Source of the DNA: Gammaproteobacteria bacterium
Lineage (GTDB): Bacteria; Pseudomonadota; Gammaproteobacteria; Pseudomonadales; Azotimanducaceae
Length of the DNA: 64,000 nucleotides
Direction of reading: 5' to 3'
Assembly (NCBI GenBank): GCA_009846005.1
Contig: VXYL01000100.1
Span: 1-64,000 of the forward strand
The notes below the pieces were generated by a model. That model worked only from the letters and a program-made list of their open reading frames with translations, had not been told where the DNA came from and did no database searches. Shown here piece by piece: positions 43,906 through 51,727 of this stretch. The position numbers were made by a program, and so were the translations under genes. The first letter of the stretch is position 1. The number at the start of each line of letters is the position of its first letter.

Positions 43906-44799
43906 ATGGCGAAGTTCAAGGCCGAATGCGGCGAAATCTACTTCGAGCACAAGGGCGCTCGCGCCAATCCCCGCGTACTCTTCGTGCACGGCCTAGGATG
44001 CCAGCTCGTGCAATGGCCGGATTCGTTGATCGACGGCATTGTCGATGCGGGTTTTTGCGCGGTCATGTGTGACAACCGCGACATCGGCTTGTCCGATGGC
44101 CCGCCGGGCCCGGCACCATCCGTGGAGGCCCTGCTCGCGGCACGCGACGACCCATCCGCATTGACCCCGGCCTACACGCTCTCGGACATGGCCGATGACG
44201 TCGTTGCGCTGCTCGATCACCTCGGGCAGGGCGGCGCGCATGTGGTCGGCCTGTCCATGGGGGGCATGATCAGCCAGCGGCTCGCGATCGAGCATCCCGA
44301 GCGCGTCTACAGCCTCACGTCGATCATGTCGTCGACGGGCAACCCCGATCTACCGGGCCCGCCCGACGAAGTAGTCGGTGCGCTCATCGGGACTGTCAGC
44401 GCCACCGATCCCGAGACCGTCATTGCGCAGAGCATCCAGGCCGCGAAGGTCTTCGGTGGACCGCACTACGACTCCGAGGTCCACGGGATCGGTCGCTTCG
44501 CCCGCGTCGCGGTGGAACGCGCCCACAGGCCCGAAGGCGTGATGAGGCAACTCGGCGCGATACTCGCGGCCGAGGATCGCCGCGCCGCTCTCGCCGAGCT
44601 CGACGTGCCGACGCTTGTCATTCACGGCAACGCCGATCCGCTGGTGCCGGTCGAAGCCGGGCGCGATACCGCCGCCGCCGTGCCAGGCGCCAAGTACATC
44701 GAGATCGACAAGCTTGGACATGACCTGTCCGAGCCGGTGATCGGGGAAATCGTCGAGGCGATCACGACCCACCTCCGGGACGTGGAGGTGAGCCGCTGA
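43906..44799 (+). CDS. Alpha/beta-fold hydrolase
   Basis: 297 residues. Oxyanion region FVHGLGC, nucleophile elbow GLSMGG (Ser near 118), acid in HGNADPLVP (about 244) and catalytic His in KLGHDLSEPV (about 273). The CDNRDIGLSDG stretch is common to esterase or lipase-like and aclacinomycin-methylesterase-like members. No signal peptide, so cytoplasmic. Divergent from the candidate selenoprotein gene with 158 bp between them; AAAGGAG occurs 14 nt before the ATG, somewhat far. Substrate unknown. Confidence 0.9.
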   Translation: MAKFKAECGEIYFEHKGARANPRVLFVHGLGCQLVQWPDSLIDGIVDAGFCAVMCDNRDIGLSDGPPGPAPSVEALLAARDDPSALTPAYTLSDMADDVVALLDHLGQGGAHVVGLSMGGMISQRLAIEHPERVYSLTSIMSSTGNPDLPGPPDEVVGALIGTVSATDPETVIAQSIQAAKVFGGPHYDSEVHGIGRFARVAVERAHRPEGVMRQLGAILAAEDRRAALAELDVPTLVIHGNADPLVPVEAGRDTAAAVPGAKYIEIDKLGHDLSEPVIGEIVEAITTHLRDVEVSR

Positions 44800-44846
44800 G
44801 GAGCGCCCGGCCTTAGCGGACGCCGCTCCCGGCCAGTCAGTCGCCC

Positions 44847-45377
44847 TCAGTCCTCGTAGAGCTCACCGTCCGGTAGTTCTTCGGGTGGCAGTTCCCATGA
44901 CGCCGCCGCTTCCTCCCATGCCGGCAACTCCGAGGCGAGCGACCATCGACCACCGGCATCGCGTCGGTACAGCAGGTAGAACCCGCGGTCTCCCGCGCCG
45001 AAGATCTCGACACAGAGCAGTGCGTCATCGCCCGCCAGTCCCAGGCGCGACACGGAAACGACCGGCATGCCGCGACGAAACCGGATCGTCTCGGCGTCCG
45101 CGGCGCTGGTATCCAGGCGCAACTTCGGCGCGTACCGGTCGAGGTCTAACCCGTCGGCATCGTCGGCGTTCGCCGCTAGGTACGCAGACCATGCATCCGG
45201 CGGCACGGCCACCTTCGTTCCGCGACAGTCGCTCGGTCGACTAACAACGACCACCTTGTCCATGCGCGATATCACCGTTTCCACGAGGACGTCGACGACG
45301 TCTTGCTCGCGGGGCTCCCCTAGATCCTGTTGACAGCCGGCCAGGAGCAGCGCCACGACCCCCCAACTACGCGCCAT
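44847..45377 (-). CDS. Small lipoprotein of unknown function
   Basis: 176 residues from ATG 45377, 8 nt after the CoA-transferase stop. Signal and lipobox SWGVVALLLAGCQQ. The mature part is acidic, with no domain I recognise; LLCVEIFGAGDRGFYLLYRR looks like a beta hairpin and the tail is Glu-rich. Probably cotranscribed with the CoA-transferase, but no functional link is visible. Confidence 0.75.
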   Translation of the reverse strand: MARSWGVVALLLAGCQQDLGEPREQDVVDVLVETVISRMDKVVVVSRPSDCRGTKVAVPPDAWSAYLAANADDADGLDLDRYAPKLRLDTSAADAETIRFRRGMPVVSVSRLGLAGDDALLCVEIFGAGDRGFYLLYRRDAGGRWSLASELPAWEEAAASWELPPEELPDGELYED

Positions 45378-45385
45378 GCGCAGAA

Positions 45386-47728
45386 TCAACCGAGCGCTCG
45401 CACCCCGACGGTCCGGTCCGCGATCAGCGCGTCGATCTCGGCGTCCGAATAGCCGAGTTCTTCGAGCAGAGCGACGGTGGCTCCACCCATCGCGCCGGTC
45501 CCGGGGTAGTCGTCGCCCTTCGAGAAGCGCACCATCGGACCGTTGCGGTAGTAGTCGCCCCAGTCCGGATGCACCGCCGGTACGCGCAGTTCCTCGATCC
45601 CGCAGTGCGCGTCTTCAAGCAGGAATGCCGGAGGCTGCGGACCGTCCGCGCGCACGCAGCCGATGCCCTTCGTCGCGAGGCGAGCTTCGAAGTCATCGGC
45701 ATTGCCTGCCGCGAAGACTTCCCCGAGCACGGCGTCCAAGTCCGCCGCATCGCGTTCGACCTCAAGACGCAACTCGTCCCGCAGCACCATCCACTCGTGG
45801 TCGCTCGCAATCATCAGGAACACCCAGCCATCGGCGCATCGGTAGAGACGATGCAACGGTCCGAGGCCGTAGCCGTCCTTGTCCACCGTTGGCCGTTCGG
45901 GCTTGCCCTCGTAGCTTAGGAAGTCGTCCCAGTTGGCATACGCATTGGCCCCGAACATGTCGACGAAGACCTTCTGGCCACGGCCGTGGGCACGCCTGGC
46001 CGCGAGGCCGATCAGGGCCGTCGTCGCAACCACCATGGACATGTTGGGATCGGGATTCACCTCGTTGGCCCGCAGGAGCTTGCGCGCCGTCTCGCGCAGT
46101 TCGGCGTTGTCGGGAACGTTCTCCTCCGGGGGCAGACCGCCGAGCTGCCAGACCACGCCGCCAAGCGCAGCGCCGGGGATGGGGTGCGTTGAGGGCCGCT
46201 TCGCACCCGGGCCGTTCGGACCGTAGCCGTTCGCGGAGACATAGACGAGGTCTGGATTCACCGCCGACAACTGCTCGTAGCCGATGCCGAGCCGCTCCGG
46301 GACACCCATCCGGTAGTTGTGGATCCAGATGTCGGCGTTCTCGGCCAGCGATCGCGCAATGCGTTGGCCTTCGGCGGACTTGAGGTCGAGGCAAATGCAC
46401 TCCTTGCCGGCGTTGCATTTCGATGCGCCGAAACCGTGGAACATGGACCGGAAGGGGTCGCCGGTCAGCGGCTCGATCTTGATGACTCTCGCACCCAGGT
46501 CGGCGAGCGTCGCGGCAGCGAGCGGTGCGGCGATGATGGTCGCGCTTTCGACCACGGTAACGCCGGCAAGCGGCTTGGCGGGTCTATTGCCGTCGACCGG
46601 CACGGTCTCAACAGGACGCGCCTCGATGGCGTCAAACGCCGTGTCGACCGCCGCGGCGCCAACTTCGCCGGGCGATTCCGTGAGGTTGGCCAACACCCCG
46701 AGCTGGGTAACGCCGTCGCGTTCGACGACATGGCCATTGGCCGTGACATCGGGGTCGGCCAGCGCCTCCTGGGTCGTCTGGTAGGGGTGTGAGGCGACGC
46801 CACCGTCGGCGACGAAGATGTCGGTCCATTCGGCCAGCGTCTTCGACTGCATGTGTTCGAAAAGGTAGTCCCGGAACTGTTCGACCGCCTCCCGGGGCCA
46901 GCGGAACGGGTCGCCCGGGTGCTCGCTTTGTGCGATGACGGCGTCGAGTCCGGAAGCCCGGAAGAAATTGTCGAGGAGGTGCGGCAGCAGGTTGCCGAGC
47001 TGCAGCCACTTGCCGTCCTTGGTCCGCACAGGGTGGTAGTTGAAGGTCGGCATGGAGACCGTGCGGTCACGCGTGGCCTTCGGGCGTTCGAGAATGCCCT
47101 TGTCCCACAGTTGGGCCATGGCCATTATGCCCATCTCGTAGGGCATCATGCCGCGCAACAGCGACGTGTCGAAGGTGAAGCCGTGACCCGTCGCCTCGCG
47201 TGCGATCAGACCCGCTAGGAGGCCGGCGGCCGCGCTCTGGGCCGTCGCATGGGTACCGACCTGCAACGCGGCGTAGTTCGGGCCCCGCCGATCCGCGACG
47301 CCGGCGAAACTGAGCATTCGGCCGGACTTCGCGGCGACAACAGGTTCGTAGGCGGGATAGCTCGCGTAGGGTCCGTCCTCGCCGAAGCCCGACACGACCC
47401 CCAAGACCAGATCCGGGCGCCCGAGGGACTCGGCATCGAGCCCGATGGCGCCTCGTGTGCCGCGATCGAGCGTGGTCAGCACGGCGTCCGTCGAGTCGAC
47501 GATCAAGCTGCGCAAGGTGGCCGCATCGTCGGGATCGTCCAGATCCGCCGCCACGATCCGCTTGCCCCGAGTCCAAAGCGGCCACGATCCCGTGTCGGCC
47601 CACGGGTCGCCGCCCCTGGGCACGACCTTAATGACGTCCGCACCGAAGTCCGCGAACACCATGGTCGCCAACCCGGTAACCGGTCCAACGCCCAACTCGA
47701 CGATGCGGAAACGGGAAAGCGGGGCCAT
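45386..47728 (-). CDS. Fused double CaiB/BaiF (family III) CoA-transferase
   Basis: 780 residues, about twice the family length. Two CoA-transferase III domains are joined. The first begins FRIVELGVGPVTGLATMVFADFGADVIKV; the second begins near residue 385 (LAGVTVVESATIIAAPLAAATL, DLGARVIKIEPLTGDPFR). In this family the catalytic residue is an Asp in a G-x-x-x-x-V-D motif. The second domain has GQKVFVDMFGA (Asp near 589); the first has GHGFTFDTSLLRGM. Both may therefore be active or form an internal pseudo-dimer, replacing the interlocked homodimer of known enzymes. Moves CoA between carboxylic acids; substrate unknown. Confidence 0.9.
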   Translation of the reverse strand: MAPLSRFRIVELGVGPVTGLATMVFADFGADVIKVVPRGGDPWADTGSWPLWTRGKRIVAADLDDPDDAATLRSLIVDSTDAVLTTLDRGTRGAIGLDAESLGRPDLVLGVVSGFGEDGPYASYPAYEPVVAAKSGRMLSFAGVADRRGPNYAALQVGTHATAQSAAAGLLAGLIAREATGHGFTFDTSLLRGMMPYEMGIMAMAQLWDKGILERPKATRDRTVSMPTFNYHPVRTKDGKWLQLGNLLPHLLDNFFRASGLDAVIAQSEHPGDPFRWPREAVEQFRDYLFEHMQSKTLAEWTDIFVADGGVASHPYQTTQEALADPDVTANGHVVERDGVTQLGVLANLTESPGEVGAAAVDTAFDAIEARPVETVPVDGNRPAKPLAGVTVVESATIIAAPLAAATLADLGARVIKIEPLTGDPFRSMFHGFGASKCNAGKECICLDLKSAEGQRIARSLAENADIWIHNYRMGVPERLGIGYEQLSAVNPDLVYVSANGYGPNGPGAKRPSTHPIPGAALGGVVWQLGGLPPEENVPDNAELRETARKLLRANEVNPDPNMSMVVATTALIGLAARRAHGRGQKVFVDMFGANAYANWDDFLSYEGKPERPTVDKDGYGLGPLHRLYRCADGWVFLMIASDHEWMVLRDELRLEVERDAADLDAVLGEVFAAGNADDFEARLATKGIGCVRADGPQPPAFLLEDAHCGIEELRVPAVHPDWGDYYRNGPMVRFSKGDDYPGTGAMGGATVALLEELGYSDAEIDALIADRTVGVRALG

Positions 47729-47878
47729 GGGGACTCCCGATGCAAAACAAGCGCCGAACTGTGCGCGAGGCCGGACATTGGGTCAACTGCGAGCTTGACC
47801 GATTGGCCGCGTGAGGCCAGTTGAGTTGACCGTTGGCCGGATCGATACTGCCGACGTCGTCAGATGCGGAGCGAAGCA

Positions 47879-48716
47879 ATGGTCCACAACGGCGGGAGCG
47901 GGCAAACGCTGGTCGCGATCGGTCTCTGCGCCGTAGCAGTCACGGGCTGCGGCAACTTCGAGAACCCCCTCACCTGGGGACGAGAGCCCGGCCGCCAATG
48001 ACCTACTCGGATCCTGGCGCGGCATCGAAGGAGACGAAGCCGGATCCGTCGTTGTCGTGTCGCGGGCACGAGAGAAGGGACTTCGATTCCACATCACGTA
48101 CCCGGACGGAACGCCGGCGACCGTTGAGGAAGGCAAGTACAAGCACCGCGCCGAATTCCGCGCCGATCTTCTTGGCCTCGGGTCCTTGACGGTTCTTCAG
48201 ATCGAAGCGTCGACCTACGAAGAGTACGACGACGACGAGAAATCGTTGGGTTCGGCAGGCAGCGGCTACCTGTTCCGACGCCTCAAGCCGTCGCCCGACG
48301 GGAGTCTAGCCGTGCGCAGGCTCGACCGGCCTGTCCTTGGTCAGGTGGCCGAGTCAGAGTTCGCCGGCAGCGGCTTGCATATGGACATCGACAAAGTCCA
48401 CGGCTGCCTTGGCGCCGACCTGAGGACGTTCGCACTGAGCCGGGCGTGGAAGGCGTTCACCGAGAAGCTAGATGCCGACCTGAAGGTCGAGGTCGTCGCG
48501 GCACTCGGCGAGACGGACTCCACGGACGATCTCGTGCGGGAACTCGGCAACCTGGTCGATCGTTTTGACCAACTGGACATCGACCCGTACCAAGAGTTGG
48601 CACGGCTACGGACGTGCGTCGTCCGCCATCTGCCCAGCGAGTCCTTGGGGCAGGTATTTTCGTCTCATGCCGACCGGGTATTCGCTGGCGGTCTCGATCG
48701 GTATGTCCGCCAATAG
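47879..48716 (+). pseudogene. Lipoprotein gene with an apparent frameshift at a C5 run
   Basis: From ATG 47879 (GGAG 7 nt upstream) the frame encodes a lipoprotein signal (ALQ-less type: IGLCAVAVTGCGNFENP) but reaches TGA near 47999. From about 47970 a second frame continues without interruption to the stop at 48716, beginning PGDESPAANDLLGSWRGIEG and including the track ORF at 48057. Removing one C from the run CCCCC at 47965-47969 joins them into one lipoprotein of about 279 residues. The body looks lipocalin-like at first (LLGSWRG) and ends with a helical charged half. Either a decayed gene, a phase-variable tract or an assembly error. Family not recognised. Confidence 0.6.
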
Positions 48717-48739
48717 ACCCGCCCCGGGGCCAACTCGGT

Positions 48740-49444
48740 TCAGGTCACCGTAAACTCGATCGTTCCGAAATCCCCGTAGTCCGCCACGTAGTGCCCGGGT
48801 TCTGCAGGATGGATGCCGCCGCAAGCACCCGTTATGAGCAACATGCCCTCCTCGACTTCCAGGCCCCGCTCACGCGCCTCGTTCAACATCCACGCCAGCG
48901 CCGCCTGGGGTCCACCCAAGGCGTCGGACGCCGGGGCCGAACACACCTCCTCGCCGTCCCGGGTCAGCGTGATCTGGATATCCCCGTAGGAGTCCCGTAG
49001 CGGCCGCTGCTCGCCGACGATATACCGGTCGGCGGCGATATTGCAGGCGGTTAGGTTAGCCCCGTTCCGGTCCTCGTCGGCCGCGAACGCCATGCGCGGA
49101 ACCTCGATGACCGGGCCCGCACTTCTCGGCGCGCCGTTCCCGTCGACCACGATGCCGATCTCGCATTCCAGGCTGACACCCGGAGCACTGGGGAACCTCG
49201 CCCCGGGCGAAAGCCGCCCGGATTCGTACAGGCTGCCGATCAATGGGTGGGTAAGCCCGAACGCCTTCTGCCCGGCGGCAGCCGTCATGCCGGCCTTGAG
49301 GCCCGCAACGGCGCCCCCCGACACTGCGGCGACAACCTGCTTCTGCAACGCATAGGCATCGTCCAGGCTGAGTCCGGCCGGCATCTTCGGCAAGGTGCCG
49401 CCGTCGCGGATGGCCGCTGCCATCCCGTCAACTGTTGCGTCCAT
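48740..49444 (-). CDS. 2-keto-4-pentenoate hydratase / fumarylacetoacetate hydrolase-fold enzyme
   Basis: 234 residues from ATG 49444, 2 nt after the stop of the upstream acyl-CoA dehydrogenase; the 583-aa track ORF is a shadow extension. MhpD-like features: GLKAGMTAAAGQKAFGL and LIGSLYESG, the metal-ligand motif LECEIGIVV, and the C-terminal GACGGIHPAEPGHYVADYGDFG. Members hydrate 2-keto-4-pentenoates or decarboxylate 4-oxalocrotonate in aromatic meta-cleavage pathways. Context suggests acyl or aromatic catabolism. Confidence 0.87.
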   Translation of the reverse strand: MDATVDGMAAAIRDGGTLPKMPAGLSLDDAYALQKQVVAAVSGGAVAGLKAGMTAAAGQKAFGLTHPLIGSLYESGRLSPGARFPSAPGVSLECEIGIVVDGNGAPRSAGPVIEVPRMAFAADEDRNGANLTACNIAADRYIVGEQRPLRDSYGDIQITLTRDGEEVCSAPASDALGGPQAALAWMLNEARERGLEVEEGMLLITGACGGIHPAEPGHYVADYGDFGTIEFTVT

Positions 49445-49446
49445 GC

Positions 49447-50703
49447 CTAGTTCCCGAAGTCCCAGGTCTCCCCGGCGTGGTAGCGCCGGAGCACGTTCTT
49501 GGCGATGAGTATCTTGTGCACCTCGTCGGGGCCGTCGGCGATCCGCAGCGTCCGCGCACCCTCGTACATGCCCGCGAACGGGAAGTCGCCCGAGACGCCG
49601 GCGGCGCCGTACACCTGGATGGCGCGATCGACGACCCGGTGGTAGGCGTTCGGCACGAACACCTTGATCGACGAGATGTCGGTACGGGAATCGGCACCCT
49701 CCTCCATTTTCCAGGCGCAGTCCACGACCATCAGCCTCGACGCCTGGATGTCCATGTAGGAGTCGGCGATGAAGCCCTGCATGAACTGCTTCTCTTCGAG
49801 CTTTTCGCCGCCGTGCACCTCCCGGGTCATGATCCGTTCCACCATGAGGTCGAAACAGCGCCACATCGAACCCACCGAATTCATGCAGTGGTAGATGCGC
49901 CCCGCGCCCAGCCGGTCCTGGGCGGCCTGGTGGCCGGTGCCGGTGCTGCCGAGCTGGTTCGACTTCGGCACCCGCACGTTGTCGTAGATGATCTCGCAGT
50001 GCGACGACGCCTTGCCCCAGACCGGCACGCCGCGGACGATGTTCACGCCCGGGGTGTTCTTCGGCACGATGATCTGGGTCATCTTCTCGTTGGCGCCGCC
50101 GGGATCGTCGGGGTCCGCCGTGCGGCACATGACGATGAAGAAGTCCGCCGCATGGCCGTTCGAGGTGAACCACTTGTGGCCGCTTATCACCCACTCGTCG
50201 CCGTCGAGCTCGGCGCGGGTCTGGATGGAGCGCGGGTCGGAGCCGGCGTTGTGCGGCTCGGTCATGGAGAAGCCGGACTGCATCCGGCCCTCGGTCAGTG
50301 GAACTAGCCACTTTTCGTGCTGTTCCGGCGTACCGTACTTGACGAGGATCTTCTGGTTGCCGGAGTTCGGCGCCACGACGCCGAACAGCGACGCCGCGCC
50401 GGGACTGTAGGCGAGCACCTCGTTCATGTAGGCGTGCTGCATGAAGGACAGACCCATGCCGCCGAACTCGGGCGGCAGGTGCGGCGCCCACAGGTTCGCC
50501 TTCTTGACCTTGTTCTGCACCCCGACGCGCAGTTCGTGGGCTTCCTCTTGCTGCTCGCGGCTTGGCCGCCCGCCATCGGTGCGGTGCGCCCAGAGCTTCC
50601 CCTCGTTGGGCAGGATGTCGTTGTTGACGATCTCCGCCGTGGCGAGCCGGACCTCGTTGACCTCGTCGTCCAAGGTCGGCACGGGTTTGACGTTCATGGG
50701 CAT
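49447..50703 (-). CDS. Acyl-CoA dehydrogenase
   Basis: 418 residues from ATG 50703 with AGGGAGGGG about 6 nt upstream. N-terminal helices, then the FAD loop GFSMTEPHNAGSDPRSIQT and WVISGHKWFTSNGHAADF, and a C-terminal bundle with QVYGAAGVSGDFPFAGMYEGARTLRIADGPDEVHK. The GPDEVH motif near the end is the FAD-contacting loop. The sequence is of the long-chain or ACAD10/11-like type. Two-gene operon with the hydratase. Confidence 0.93.
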   Translation of the reverse strand: MPMNVKPVPTLDDEVNEVRLATAEIVNNDILPNEGKLWAHRTDGGRPSREQQEEAHELRVGVQNKVKKANLWAPHLPPEFGGMGLSFMQHAYMNEVLAYSPGAASLFGVVAPNSGNQKILVKYGTPEQHEKWLVPLTEGRMQSGFSMTEPHNAGSDPRSIQTRAELDGDEWVISGHKWFTSNGHAADFFIVMCRTADPDDPGGANEKMTQIIVPKNTPGVNIVRGVPVWGKASSHCEIIYDNVRVPKSNQLGSTGTGHQAAQDRLGAGRIYHCMNSVGSMWRCFDLMVERIMTREVHGGEKLEEKQFMQGFIADSYMDIQASRLMVVDCAWKMEEGADSRTDISSIKVFVPNAYHRVVDRAIQVYGAAGVSGDFPFAGMYEGARTLRIADGPDEVHKILIAKNVLRRYHAGETWDFGN

Positions 50704-50797
50704 GGTGGCCCCTCCCTATGATTCCCCAACGGGCAAAGGGGCTAATTTAATCGAAGTCGGCGCGAACGCGCCATGACAACCGCCTAGGCGAGTCAGT

Positions 50798-51043
50798 TCA
50801 CTCGGCGAAGAACCTCGGTCGCAAGCCCTGCTCTGGGACGAAGCGACTGGCCTGTCGGTAGATCGCGTGCAATGTGCCAACGGTCAGTTGCCGTCGGATC
50901 GGCACGATTTGTATTTCCTTGCGGCCAGCCCGGTTCCTGCGCGCCAGTTTGGCGTGGCTACCACGCATCGATGTCACCTCGAACCCAAACTCGTGCAGAA
51001 TCCGGAGGACATCTCGGGCCCCCAGCCGCCTCATCCGTGCCAC
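50798..51043 (-). CDS. hicA: HicA-type mRNA interferase toxin
   Basis: 81 residues from a GTG whose G is shared with the stop of the upstream antitoxin gene (TAGTG). Double-stranded-RNA-binding-like fold with LRILHEFGFEVTSMRGSHAKLAR; the His in RGSHAK matches the HicA catalytic His. HicA toxins cleave mRNA to stop translation until neutralised by HicB. The gene order (antitoxin first) is the reverse of classical hicAB. Confidence 0.85.
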   Translation of the reverse strand: MARMRRLGARDVLRILHEFGFEVTSMRGSHAKLARRNRAGRKEIQIVPIRRQLTVGTLHAIYRQASRFVPEQGLRPRFFAE

Positions 51044-51561
51044 TACGGCTGGCCCGCGGGCACATCAAGCGTGACAAGCAAACGGGGGTTGGCAACGATT
51101 CCCAGCAGGTCCAGGTCCTCGTCAGCCAGGTAGAGGTCAAGGGCTTCCCGAAGATTGGCAAGGGTTTCGTCGAGCGTCGCCCCCTGAGTGACGATGGCGA
51201 TCTCAAGACACTCCGCGACGAATTGCCCCTCGCTTTCCACCACGACCGCATGGACCGACTGACGCGGGGCTACGGGTGTCAGTTCGTACTCGGCGGCTGC
51301 TTCGGCGGCCTCGGGAGGTCCAGCCTGGCGGTAGCCGGGCTGTATCTCGTATAGACCTCGGCCGATGCGTCTGAAATACGGCCAGCGGTGCGCATGGTGG
51401 CTCGGTGCGTTCACGCAGCACCGACTGATGACATGCGTTCGAACAGACCGCTCATTGAGATGTGGCACTGCGTTGACGATCTCCGATGGGGCGAACGTCC
51501 AAGACCCGCGTGCCGAACACAGGCGGCGGGCAGCCGCTAGGATTTCTTCGTGGATGGTCAT
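51043..51561 (-). CDS. hicB: HicB-like antitoxin with extra N-terminal domain
   Basis: 172 residues from ATG 51561. The C-terminal 75 residues are HicB-like: VVVESEGQFVAECLEIAIVTQGATLDETLANLREAL, the partial RNase H fold that covers HicA. The first 80 or so residues (TIHEEILAAARRLCSARGSW...ERSVRTHVISRCC...FRRIGRGLYEI) form a separate winged-helix-like domain of a type I have seen attached to restriction-associated and other proteins; I cannot name it with certainty (possibly DUF7669). The usual HicB DNA-binding segment lies at the other end, so this N-terminal domain may do that job. Confidence 0.8.
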   Translation of the reverse strand: MTIHEEILAAARRLCSARGSWTFAPSEIVNAVPHLNERSVRTHVISRCCVNAPSHHAHRWPYFRRIGRGLYEIQPGYRQAGPPEAAEAAAEYELTPVAPRQSVHAVVVESEGQFVAECLEIAIVTQGATLDETLANLREALDLYLADEDLDLLGIVANPRLLVTLDVPAGQP

Positions 51562-51564
51562 CCG

Positions 51565-51580
51565 TTCAACAAAGGTTGAA
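51565..51580. promoter_or_regulatory. Candidate toxin-antitoxin operator palindrome
   Basis: TTCAAC-AAAG-GTTGAA is a perfect inverted repeat 3 bp upstream of the hicB-like start. Farther upstream on the reverse strand a TTGACA hexamer (51615-51620) could be a -35 element of the toxin-antitoxin promoter, and further TTCAAC/GTTGAA-like half sites (GTTGTTGAATT) overlap it. Placement fits autoregulation. Confidence 0.5.
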
Positions 51581-51653
51581 TGTTTGATGAACAATGTTTA
51601 CACGTTGTTGAATTGTCAAGCCCGCTACGCCCAAACATCGTCGAAACCAACGC

Positions 51654-51684
51654 TTGACCCTCTCGCCACGTCAGGCTCTACAGT
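51654..51684 (+). promoter_or_regulatory. MerR-type promoter with 19-bp spacer
   Basis: TTGACC (51654-51659) and TACAGT (51679-51684) are separated by exactly 19 bp, the over-long spacing typical of promoters activated by MerR proteins. TGAC and GTCA form a short inverted repeat within the element. It lies 44 bp upstream of the MerR start. Confidence 0.55.
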
Positions 51685-51727
51685 CCGCTCAAACGGCCTT
51701 CGGAACAGGCCGAACAAGGAGGAAACG

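Noticed and set aside
49445-50491. N-terminal extension of the 583-aa ORF before the hydratase
   Set aside because: Out-of-frame shadow of the acyl-CoA dehydrogenase; hydratase homology begins at ATG 49444.
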